In this document: positions 9,064 through 17,266 of the stretch, in pieces
How positions within the stretch are numbered: position 1 is the first letter of the stretch
Layout: the number at the start of each line of letters is the position of its first letter
NCBI GenBank assembly: GCA_036520835.1
Contig: DATDIX010000081.1
Span: forward strand, 10,700 to 74,699
Length of the DNA stretch: 64,000 nt
Source: VBAT01 sp036520835
GTDB lineage: Bacteria; Bacteroidota; Bacteroidia; Chitinophagales; Chitinophagaceae
Direction: 5' to 3'
Made by a program: the position numbers and the translations under genes
The notes under the pieces: generated by a model
Database searches by the model: none
What the model was told of the DNA's origin: nothing
What the model saw: the letters and a program-made list of their open reading frames with translations, nothing else

Positions 9064-11502
9064 ATGATAAAACATTATTTCAAAATTGCTTTGCGAAACC
9101 TCGGCCGCCAGAAAGTGCTTTCCTTTATTAACGTAATAGGATTGTCGCTTGGGCTTGCTTGTTTCTCTTTGTTTCTTTTATATGCAGTAAATGAATTCAG
9201 CTTTGACCGGTTTCATAAAAATGCTGACAATATCTATCGCATGTACCGCTGGTCCGATGCGATGAGCGGCCAGGAAGCAAGTGGAGATGTTTATATGCCT
9301 TCCCCTTTAGGCCCGGCTATGAAAGCCGATTTGCCTGATGTCGCAAACTATGTAAGGCTTAGGGAAGGCTGGGGAGAAAGTTTTATAAAAGTGGATGGAC
9401 AGGTGAGCCGCATGCCTGTATCCTATGCCGACCCGTCAATCTTCTCTGTGTTCTCTTTTCCATTGAAATATGGTACGGCACAGGGAGCATTGAAAGAGTT
9501 GCAGCACATCGTAGTGACCAGGGAAACTGCAAAAAAACTTTTTGGAACGGACAATGCCGTGGGCAGGACCGTGGAAATAAAAATAGAAGAAAGCTTTGTT
9601 CCCTTTACGGTCAGTGCAGTGGCTGAGAATATACCTGCTAACTCTTCTGTTCAGTTTGAGTTGTTGGGAAATTTCAACTACATGGAGACAACCCGGTCGG
9701 GTAAGCGGGGAATGAATAACTGGAACAGGTCGTCTTATATTACCTATGTCCAGGTAAACCCCGGTAGTGGACTGGTAAGCGATGCTAAGAAGCTGGCTGC
9801 TTTTCGTCACAAATATTATCCTAATGAAGAAGCAGAATTGAAAGATGCAGGTTTTAAGTGGGAGGGTAATGCGCCACCGGTCCGTTATGGGTTACAGCCG
9901 CTGAAAGCAGGACATACCGATACAAAAATATATGGGGGATCTGTTGAGCAGGTAAATCCAAAAACGATCTGGATATTATTAAGCATTGCAGCGGGTGTGT
10001 TGCTGATCGCCTGTATCAATTTTACTACACTGGCCATCGGCCGTTCTGCCAGGAGGGCAAAAGAAGTAGGTGTCAGGAAAGTAATTGGCGGCGAAAGAAG
10101 GCAACTGGTAACACAATTTTTATCTGAAGCGGTCATCCTTACCATCGTCTCTGCCATACTCGGCCTGCTGATCGCTAAATTCCTGCTTCCATATTTCAAT
10201 GAACTTTCCGGAAGAGAACTGCAATTCTCATTTACTCTTTATCCTGAAATGATATGGATGCTGGCCGGGTTGACATTACTTGTCGGGCTACTGGCAGGAA
10301 GCTATCCTGCATTGATCTTATCCGGTTTCAGACCCATCGAGGTTTTGAAAAGTAAGATCAAAGTGAACGGAGCTAATTTTTTTACGAAATCCCTAGTGAC
10401 CGTTCAATTTGCTTTATCAATTGGATTGATCATCTGCACCATGATCATTCTGCAGCAGACAAAGTATATGAGTGGCAAAAACCCCGGTTTTGACAGGGAG
10501 AATATGGTAGTAGTGGATGCAAGCGATACAAAGACCAGGGAGATATATCCTTTGTTCAGGCAAGCTATTGCATCAAGGGCCGATATTGCCGGTATAGCCA
10601 GTGCGGAATTAGGGCTCGGCGAAGGAACAGGCTGGAGCCGCTCAGGATTTGAATACAACGGGAATCACAAAGATGTTTTCGAATATTTTGTTGACCCGGA
10701 TTATATACCGGTGATGGGTATGCAGTTGATCGCAGGCAGAAATTTTGATCCGAAGATCGCGGATGACACAACAATATCCATTATCGTCAATGAAGCAATG
10801 GTTAAAGATTTTGGCTGGACAACGGAGAATGCGGTCGGGCAGCAGCTAAAAGGATATATGGAAACAAAAGCACCGGTAGTGATAGGAGTGGTGAAAGATT
10901 TTCATTACCGGCCTTTTAAAGAGAAAGTGATGCCACAGCTATTTCACCAGTTTGCTGATTATGCTCCTTTCAAATTTTTTGTAAAAGTAAAACCCGGCAG
11001 CCCTGCACCTGCATTGGCAGCTATGCAAAAAGCATGGAGCAGCATTGTTACTGATCTCCCCTTTAAATATTCTTTCCTGGATGAAAATCTTGATAATTTT
11101 TACAAAGCGGAAATAAAATGGAGCAATATCATCGGGTGGGCAGGGGGCATTTCTGTTTTCTTAGCTTGTCTTGGCTTGTTTGGTTTGGCCGCATTAGCTG
11201 CCGTTAACCGTACAAAAGAAATTGGCATCCGGAAAGTATTAGGGGCATCGTTGCCCGGCATTGTAGGATTGTTATCAAAAGATTTTTTGAAACTGGTAGC
11301 GATCGCATTGATCATTGCTGCTCCATTAGCCTGGTATTTTATGAATAAATGGTTGCAGGATTTTGCTTACCGGATATCTATAGGTTGGTGGATTTTCATT
11401 GTAGCAGGTTCATTGGCATTGGTCATTGCATTTATTACAATAGCATTCCAGGCAATAAAGGCAGGTATTGCCAACCCGGTGAAAGCACTGCGAAGCGAAT
11501 AA
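9064..11502 (+). CDS. MacB/FtsX-type ABC transporter permease (two-unit, 812 aa)
   Basis: Complete two-unit permease starting MIKHYFKIALRNLGRQK. The coupling motifs are RRAKEVGVRKVIGGE (first unit) and NRTKEIGIRKVLGAS (second unit). The tail is ANPVKALRSE. The region before the last helix contains AAPLAWYFMNKWLQDFAYR, and the same WW(F/A)M-K-W-L-x-D-F/Y-A/E-Y-R type motif recurs in most paralogues here, a good array-specific signature. This gene closes the first block of the array: it is followed by the only long gap (181 bp) between permeases, which contains dyads and a possible sigma-54 promoter. Confidence 0.93.
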   Translation: MIKHYFKIALRNLGRQKVLSFINVIGLSLGLACFSLFLLYAVNEFSFDRFHKNADNIYRMYRWSDAMSGQEASGDVYMPSPLGPAMKADLPDVANYVRLREGWGESFIKVDGQVSRMPVSYADPSIFSVFSFPLKYGTAQGALKELQHIVVTRETAKKLFGTDNAVGRTVEIKIEESFVPFTVSAVAENIPANSSVQFELLGNFNYMETTRSGKRGMNNWNRSSYITYVQVNPGSGLVSDAKKLAAFRHKYYPNEEAELKDAGFKWEGNAPPVRYGLQPLKAGHTDTKIYGGSVEQVNPKTIWILLSIAAGVLLIACINFTTLAIGRSARRAKEVGVRKVIGGERRQLVTQFLSEAVILTIVSAILGLLIAKFLLPYFNELSGRELQFSFTLYPEMIWMLAGLTLLVGLLAGSYPALILSGFRPIEVLKSKIKVNGANFFTKSLVTVQFALSIGLIICTMIILQQTKYMSGKNPGFDRENMVVVDASDTKTREIYPLFRQAIASRADIAGIASAELGLGEGTGWSRSGFEYNGNHKDVFEYFVDPDYIPVMGMQLIAGRNFDPKIADDTTISIIVNEAMVKDFGWTTENAVGQQLKGYMETKAPVVIGVVKDFHYRPFKEKVMPQLFHQFADYAPFKFFVKVKPGSPAPALAAMQKAWSSIVTDLPFKYSFLDENLDNFYKAEIKWSNIIGWAGGISVFLACLGLFGLAALAAVNRTKEIGIRKVLGASLPGIVGLLSKDFLKLVAIALIIAAPLAWYFMNKWLQDFAYRISIGWWIFIVAGSLALVIAFITIAFQAIKAGIANPVKALRSE

Positions 11503-11513
11503 CTCAGTGCAAC

Positions 11514-11598
11514 GGTCCGGAAGTGGAGTTGTGCAGAAAACGAACATGTACGAAAATGTACGTAAACTGTCCGTTTTCGTACACCTGTTACCCGGACC
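11514..11598 (+). promoter_or_regulatory. Nested dyad cluster, candidate enhancer-binding (UAS) region
   Basis: The gap between two permeases holds an outer inverted repeat, GGTCCGG (11514-11520) with CCGGACC (11592-11598), and an inner one, GAAAACG (11536-11542) with CGTTTTC (11572-11578). Within it are three 16-bp elements of similar design: GTGCAGAAAACGAACA (11531-11546), TGTACGAAAATGTACG (11547-11562) and TGTCCGTTTTCGTACA (11568-11583). Their centres lie about 87-124 bp upstream of the inferred start site, the usual distance for sigma-54 enhancer-binding proteins. That they bind such a protein is inference; a structured RNA or attenuator for the preceding operon is an alternative. Confidence 0.45.
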
Positions 11599-11635
11599 TG
11601 CGGTTAGCAGCTTGTCTGTCAACGTTTTTTGGCAT

Positions 11636-11651
11636 TGGCATAAGGGTTGGA
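11636..11651 (+). promoter_or_regulatory. Possible sigma-54 (-24/-12) promoter for the second permease block
   Basis: The sequence TGGCATAAGGGTTGGA matches the sigma-54 pattern TGGCAC-N5-TTGCA closely. The GG dinucleotide is at the -24 position, and TTG falls 12 bp further on. The main defect is G instead of C in the -12 GC pair. An initiation point near 11662 would leave a leader of about 20 nt before the ATG at 11684. The dyad cluster just upstream supports an activator-dependent promoter. This was read by eye against the consensus and has no experimental support. Confidence 0.38.
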
Positions 11652-11683
11652 TGAAAGAGGGGTATAGAATTTAATAAACAAAA

Positions 11684-14071
11684 ATGATCAGGAACTATTT
11701 ACTCATTGCCATCAGGAATTTCTGGAAGCATAAGATCTTTTCCATGATCAATATTGCAGGACTTGCCGTAAGTATGTCCCTGTGCTTACTGATAATAACT
11801 GTCATTAGTGATCTGCTCAGTTACGATAATTTTCATAGCAACAGGGATAATATATACCGGGTGATCACAAAAGTTCAATCTGGTCCCGGGTATACTGATA
11901 TGAAAGCAACCTGTCCTTTTCCTGTAGCAAACGAACTGGAAGAGAATTTCCAGGGATATGAAAATATTACCCGTATACAACGGTTTTTTAATGCAAAAGC
12001 AGAGAGTAATAACAGAGAAATACAACTGGAAGGATATTTTACTGAGCCTTCCTTTTTGAAAATGTTCTCCTTTCCGTTACTCAAAGGAAACATTCAAACC
12101 GCACTTGTTGGCCCTAATTCAATTATACTCACAGAAAGGTCTGCAGAAAAATTCTTTGGAAAAGAAGACCCGGTGGGAAAAGTAGTTTCAATGGGCCTGT
12201 TTGGGAATTATATTATTACAGGAATCATCAGTGATCCCCCGGAAAACTCGCATTTAAAGTTTGATGTATTGGGGTCGCTCAGCAGCCTGGGGCAAATGGA
12301 AAAGGATGGTAGCCTGGATCCGGATCTCAACGAATGGAGTGGATTTTTAAAAAATTATGTGTACATACAGAAATCACAGGATCTTTCAATAAAACAGATC
12401 AGGGATGATTTAAAGCAAATAGCACTGAAGAGTACGACGCTTACAAAAGACCTGCAATTAAGTTTTCAGCTTCAATCATTAGATAATATCGTTCCGGGCC
12501 CTGACCTGAGCAGCCAGATCGGTCCGAAAATGGGTTACCTGCCCATATTGATATTGTCAGGGGTTGCATTACTTATTCTTATATCTGCCTGTATCAACTA
12601 TACTAACCTGTCACTCGCAAGGGCGCTGAGCCGTGCAAAAGAAGTGGGTATACGAAAAGCAATTGGCGGATCAAAAAAGCAACTCTTTACTCAATTCCTG
12701 GCAGAAACGATCATAGTATGCCTGCTGTCACTGGTAGCGGCTTATCTCATTTTTGGGCTGATCAGGCCCGGGTTTTTGAAAGTAGTTCCGAGAGCCAGTG
12801 AAATGTTTTCATTAAAGGTCAGCCCTTTGCTGGTACTGTTCTTTATCGGGTTTGCCTTTTTTACAGCGATGATTGCAGGGATATTACCGGCGTCCGTACT
12901 TTCCAGGTTTAATGTAATCCGGGCTTTAAAAAATGATACAACAATCAATTCACTTGGCCGGGTCAGCCTGAGAAAAGCGCTTATTATTTTCCAGTTCACC
13001 CTGTCCATGATTTTTATTGTAGGTGTCATTGTGGTTTACAGGCAATACCATTTTTCCAGGAACTATGACCATGGGTTTACTATAAAAAATAAAATGGTAA
13101 TTCCGCTTGAAGGAGTGGATTATAAACTGTTAAAAAACGAGTTCGGGAAGAATCCTGGCGTAAGCTCTGTTACAGGGTCCTCAGTTATGGTTGGCAGTTT
13201 TCAAACAAACACAACGGTGGTAAAGTTGCCGGAAAATATTGATTCTTTATCTGCAGACTACCTGCATACTGATGAAAACTTTATTGATGACCTTGATATT
13301 AAATTACTGGCCGGCCACGCTTTTACAAACACCGGTAAATCAAAAGAGCATTCCGTTGTTATTAACGAACAATTGGCACAGGCAATCGGGGCAAAACAAC
13401 CCCAGGCGGCATTAGGAAGATCACTTCTGATCAATGATGAGTCCATGGAAATTATTGGAGTCGTAAAGAATTTCAATTACGCACAACTGGAAGAACCCAT
13501 ACGCAATTTCATTTTCTTTTATGAACCCGGGCAGGTTGGCTATGCATACCTTTCTTTTTCTGGAAAATTTAATGATGCTGTGAACAGCTCCCTGGAAAAA
13601 AGCTGGAGCAATATAGCCGGTAGTACTTTGTTCCAGGGAAAGAAAATGGAAGTTGTTATGGAAGAAACCTATTCGTTTTATACCAACTTCATTAAGATAT
13701 TCGGGTTTGTTGCACTTCTTGCGATCACTATTGGATGTCTTGGCCTTGTAGGCATGTCCTTATATGCGGCCAGGTCAAGGCTGAAGGAAGTAGGTATCCG
13801 TAAAGTATTGGGGGCTTCGGTTGGAAACATTCTGCTGTCTTTATCAAAAGGATTTTTATGGTTGCTGCTGATAGCATCAGCAATAGCCTTGCCAATAAGT
13901 TATTTTCTTTTTAATATAATATTGGAAAACGGGGTACATCATATACAGATAGGAGTTATTGAATTGGGTTCTGGTTTGCTGATCCTCTTATTGGTAGGCG
14001 GTATCACTATCATTTCCCAGATATGGAGAACTGCCCTGGCAAATCCCGTCAAAAGTTTGAGAACAGAATAA
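11684..14071 (+). CDS. MacB/FtsX-type ABC transporter permease (two-unit, 795 aa)
   Basis: First gene after the internal gap. It starts MIRNYLLIAIRNFWKHKIF, and its first 85 bp or so are nearly identical to those of the next permease although the two proteins diverge soon afterwards. Coupling motifs are SRAKEVGIRKAIGGS and SRLKEVGIRKVLGAS; the tail is ANPVKSLRTE. The two periplasmic domains are about residues 45-280 and 450-665. It probably leads its own transcription unit with the next permease, the ATPase and the TolC-like gene (spacers 3, 9 and 54 bp). Function by family only: the membrane component of an envelope export ABC system. Confidence 0.93.
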   Translation: MIRNYLLIAIRNFWKHKIFSMINIAGLAVSMSLCLLIITVISDLLSYDNFHSNRDNIYRVITKVQSGPGYTDMKATCPFPVANELEENFQGYENITRIQRFFNAKAESNNREIQLEGYFTEPSFLKMFSFPLLKGNIQTALVGPNSIILTERSAEKFFGKEDPVGKVVSMGLFGNYIITGIISDPPENSHLKFDVLGSLSSLGQMEKDGSLDPDLNEWSGFLKNYVYIQKSQDLSIKQIRDDLKQIALKSTTLTKDLQLSFQLQSLDNIVPGPDLSSQIGPKMGYLPILILSGVALLILISACINYTNLSLARALSRAKEVGIRKAIGGSKKQLFTQFLAETIIVCLLSLVAAYLIFGLIRPGFLKVVPRASEMFSLKVSPLLVLFFIGFAFFTAMIAGILPASVLSRFNVIRALKNDTTINSLGRVSLRKALIIFQFTLSMIFIVGVIVVYRQYHFSRNYDHGFTIKNKMVIPLEGVDYKLLKNEFGKNPGVSSVTGSSVMVGSFQTNTTVVKLPENIDSLSADYLHTDENFIDDLDIKLLAGHAFTNTGKSKEHSVVINEQLAQAIGAKQPQAALGRSLLINDESMEIIGVVKNFNYAQLEEPIRNFIFFYEPGQVGYAYLSFSGKFNDAVNSSLEKSWSNIAGSTLFQGKKMEVVMEETYSFYTNFIKIFGFVALLAITIGCLGLVGMSLYAARSRLKEVGIRKVLGASVGNILLSLSKGFLWLLLIASAIALPISYFLFNIILENGVHHIQIGVIELGSGLLILLLVGGITIISQIWRTALANPVKSLRTE

Positions 14072-14074
14072 ATA

Positions 14075-16534
14075 ATGAAAATGATCAGGAACTATCTACT
14101 TATTGCCATCAGGAATTTCTGGAAACACAAGGTCTTTTCCATGATCAATATTGCAGGTCTTGCCATTGGTATCAGCGCTGCATTGGTCATCTTCCTGCTG
14201 GTGAATTATGAATTTAGCTTTGATAAATTTCATAAAGACCGGGACCAGATTTACCGTGTGGTCTCCAGCCTCAATTTTCCTGACCAACTGATCAGGAACG
14301 GAGGCGTCTGTGCTCCTTTGCCCGAAGCAGTAAAGCGGGAAGTAAGCGGTATTGAAGTGTCAGCTGCTTTTCACCAGTATAACAGCGATGTAAAAGTTAT
14401 GACTGCCGCCGGGAATGACAAAGACACAAGACCGTTCTTTAAGGACCAGGATAATATCATATTTACTGACAAAGATTATTTCCGCCTCTTTGACTATACA
14501 TGGCTGGCGGGCTCACCCGCTACTTCTTTATCCGAACCTTTCCGCGTTGTATTATCAGAAAGCAGGGCCAAAATATATTTTCCCGGGAAAGATATGGCAG
14601 CTATCCCCGGCAATACGGTTACTTATAATGATTCCATAACAGCCACTGTAACGGGCATTGTAAAAGATTTTGATAAACCAACTGACTTTACTTTTAAGGA
14701 GTTTATCTCGATGACGACAGTTACCAGCACCGGGCTAAAAAATAATATGGGGTGGGATCAGTGGGGAAGCGTGAACTCCTCATCGTTATTTTTTGTAAAA
14801 TTGAACAGGGGTGTAACTACTGCACAGGTCGAAAAGCAACTGGCTTCATTGCGCACCAAGTATGCCAAAGATGATTACATGAAGACAGAGAACCTGCTGC
14901 AGCCTGTTTCCGCATTGCATTTTGCCAACGAGTATGATTCTTTTACCAACCGGGAAGCACATAAGCCGACATTGTACGGGTTGCTCGCTGTAGCTGCCTT
15001 TCTTTTGTTGCTGGGTTGTATCAATTTCATTAACCTGACCACGGCACAGGCAGCCATACGGGCAAAAGAGATAGGGATACGAAAAACTATGGGAAGTTCG
15101 AGAGCCCATCTTATCGGGCAGTTCCTGGGAGAAGCGTTCCTGCTAACACTGCTGGCTACTATCCTGTCTGTTGTGATTGCACCCGGGATCTTAAAAATAT
15201 TTTCTGACTTCATGCCGCCGGAACTGAAATTTAGTATTACGGAGCACCCGGGGATCATTGCTTTTATTATTGTGCTGATCATAGCAGTGACCTTGTTATC
15301 CGGCTTTTACCCGGCATTGGTTTTGTCAAAATTCAAACCAGCACAGGTGATCAAGAACCAATCACAGGTTTATTCCGGTAAAACAAGAAAAACTTTATTA
15401 CGCAGGTCGCTGACCGTATCACAATTTGTCATTGCGCAATTTTTCATTATTGCAACTATTCTTGTCAGCAAACAAATTCAATATGCGATCAATAAGGATA
15501 TGGGATTCAGAAAGGATGCCATCATTCACTTTAATGCGCCATGGAAAGTGCGGGATGCCAGTAAACGTTCTGTATTACTGAACAAAATACAGGCGATCCC
15601 TGAAGTGACGATGGCCTGCCTCGGGGGCAGTACACCGGCCGCATTTGGTTATTCTTCCACTACCATGAAGTATAATGACGGGAAAAAGGAGATTGAAACT
15701 ACGGTAGGTATAAAATATGCTGATGAGGCATATTTCAAATTATACAACATGCAACTGGTAGCGGGCAGGTTTCCGAGACCCAATGATACGGTGGTGACCG
15801 AGTATGCTATCAACGAAACCTATGCAAAGTTTCTGGGTTTTAAAACACCTGGCGAAGCTGTTGGAAAAGTGATTGACCGGGGAGAAAAAAAGGTACCCAT
15901 CTCCGGGGTGCTGAAAGATTTTCACGAAAAATCCGTCCATTCACTGATCAAACCACTGGCTTATTCAAATGTAAAGCAGAGCCATACCACCTATCATATA
16001 TTATTAAAAGCAGGCAAGGAAGGAAGGGTAGCATGGAACAATGCCATTGCAAAAATGGAGAAGGACTGGAAAGAAGTATATCCGGGGTTTGATTTCAATT
16101 ATTCATTTTTTGACAAGACCATAGCGAGTTTTTATAAGTCGGAACAGAATATTTCCCGTTTGCTGGTATGGGCTACCGGGCTGGCGATCTTTATCAGTTG
16201 CCTCGGTATGCTTGGCCTGGTTATTTATACCACTACGCAGCGAACAAAGGAAATTGGGGTAAGAAAAGTATTGGGAGCTTCGGTGGCACAGATCGTTTCA
16301 TTGTTGTCAAAAGATTTTTTGCAACTGGTCGTCTTCGCATTTATCATTGCAGCGCCGCTGGCCTGGTGGGCAATGGATAAATGGCTGGCCGATTTTGCTT
16401 ACCGTACTCCTGTGAGCTGGTGGGTATTTATTACCGGCGGGCTTATTATGATCTTTATTGCTTTGTTTACCTTGAGTATTCAAACTATCCGGTCAGCTAT
16501 CGCTAATCCTGTAAAAAGTTTAAGGACAGAATAA
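14075..16534 (+). CDS. MacB/FtsX-type ABC transporter permease (two-unit, 819 aa)
   Basis: Longest permease of the array. The frame begins ATG AAA ATG; the second ATG (14081) aligns with the start of the upstream paralogue and is an equally good start. Coupling motifs are IRAKEIGIRKTMGSS and QRTKEIGVRKVLGAS; the tail is ANPVKSLRTE. It carries the APLAWWAMDKWLADFAYR motif before the last helices. Only 3 bp separate it from the previous gene and 9 bp from the ATPase, so it is the permease most likely to work directly with that ATPase (inference from adjacency). Confidence 0.93.
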   Translation: MKMIRNYLLIAIRNFWKHKVFSMINIAGLAIGISAALVIFLLVNYEFSFDKFHKDRDQIYRVVSSLNFPDQLIRNGGVCAPLPEAVKREVSGIEVSAAFHQYNSDVKVMTAAGNDKDTRPFFKDQDNIIFTDKDYFRLFDYTWLAGSPATSLSEPFRVVLSESRAKIYFPGKDMAAIPGNTVTYNDSITATVTGIVKDFDKPTDFTFKEFISMTTVTSTGLKNNMGWDQWGSVNSSSLFFVKLNRGVTTAQVEKQLASLRTKYAKDDYMKTENLLQPVSALHFANEYDSFTNREAHKPTLYGLLAVAAFLLLLGCINFINLTTAQAAIRAKEIGIRKTMGSSRAHLIGQFLGEAFLLTLLATILSVVIAPGILKIFSDFMPPELKFSITEHPGIIAFIIVLIIAVTLLSGFYPALVLSKFKPAQVIKNQSQVYSGKTRKTLLRRSLTVSQFVIAQFFIIATILVSKQIQYAINKDMGFRKDAIIHFNAPWKVRDASKRSVLLNKIQAIPEVTMACLGGSTPAAFGYSSTTMKYNDGKKEIETTVGIKYADEAYFKLYNMQLVAGRFPRPNDTVVTEYAINETYAKFLGFKTPGEAVGKVIDRGEKKVPISGVLKDFHEKSVHSLIKPLAYSNVKQSHTTYHILLKAGKEGRVAWNNAIAKMEKDWKEVYPGFDFNYSFFDKTIASFYKSEQNISRLLVWATGLAIFISCLGMLGLVIYTTTQRTKEIGVRKVLGASVAQIVSLLSKDFLQLVVFAFIIAAPLAWWAMDKWLADFAYRTPVSWWVFITGGLIMIFIALFTLSIQTIRSAIANPVKSLRTE

Positions 16535-16543
16535 ATAAATATT

Positions 16544-17212
16544 ATGCTTGAATTAAAAGGAATCTACAAATGGATAAATACAGGAAACAACCGGACCTTC
16601 CTGTTAAAAGATGTTGACCTGTCTGTAAAGGCCGGGGAATTTATTTCTATCATGGGGCCCTCTGGTTCGGGTAAATCAACCTTGTTGAACGTGGTGGGCA
16701 TGCTGGATTCATTTGACCAGGGGGAGTATCATTTCCTGCATGAATCCGTGCATAAGCTGAAAGAAAAACAACGTTCTGCTTTATATAAACAATATATCGG
16801 GTTTGTATTCCAGGCTTATCACCTGATAGATGAATTGACAGTATATGAGAATATTGAAACGCCATTGATATACCAGGATGTAAAAGGATCGGAAAGAAAA
16901 GCGATGGTAGCGGATATGCTGGATCGTTTCCAGATAGTAGGGAAGAAGGATCTTTTTCCTGCACAGCTGTCCGGAGGACAGCAGCAATTGGTAGGTATTG
17001 CCAGGGCATTGATCGCTAAACCGAAATTATTACTGGCGGACGAACCGACAGGTAATCTTAATTCCAAACAGGGGGAAGAGATCATGGAATTATTTAAACA
17101 ATTAAATAATGAAGGAGTAACGATAATACAGGTGACACATTCAGAAAAAAATGCCGGATACGGATCGCGGATCATTAACCTGCTGGATGGAATGGTAACC
17201 CCCAACCCCTAA
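16544..17212 (+). CDS. LolD/MacB-type ABC transporter ATPase
   Basis: A 222-residue ATP-binding subunit of the MacB/LolD family, which powers FtsX-type permeases from the cytoplasmic side. Visible motifs: Walker A GPSGSGKST (residues 38-46), Q-loop glutamine at 90 (FVFQAYHL), signature LSGGQ (142-146), Walker B LLLADE (162-167) and H-loop histidine 199. The family usually reads LSGGQQQRV; here it is QQQLVG, so the arginine after the signature is replaced by leucine. The last residues (TPNP) and the TAA stop fall inside a C-rich repeat. It is the only ATPase visible for seven permeases, so it is either shared or others lie outside the window. Confidence 0.93.
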   Translation: MLELKGIYKWINTGNNRTFLLKDVDLSVKAGEFISIMGPSGSGKSTLLNVVGMLDSFDQGEYHFLHESVHKLKEKQRSALYKQYIGFVFQAYHLIDELTVYENIETPLIYQDVKGSERKAMVADMLDRFQIVGKKDLFPAQLSGGQQQLVGIARALIAKPKLLLADEPTGNLNSKQGEEIMELFKQLNNEGVTIIQVTHSEKNAGYGSRIINLLDGMVTPNP

Positions 17213-17222
17213 AGGGGAGTTG
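17200..17222. repeat. Short GC-rich inverted repeat at the end of the ATPase gene
   Basis: The sequence around CCCCAACCCCTAAAGGGGAGTT contains CCCC-TAAA-GGGG and supplies both the last codons and the stop of the ATPase gene. C-rich/G-rich elements of this appearance recur in many Bacteroidota genomes (general knowledge). It may act as a weak hairpin between the ATPase and TolC-like genes. No second copy was noticed in this window. Confidence 0.5.
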
Positions 17223-17266
17223 TGATGCCATTAAATATGAAACCAGATTGATAAAAATAAAACCAG

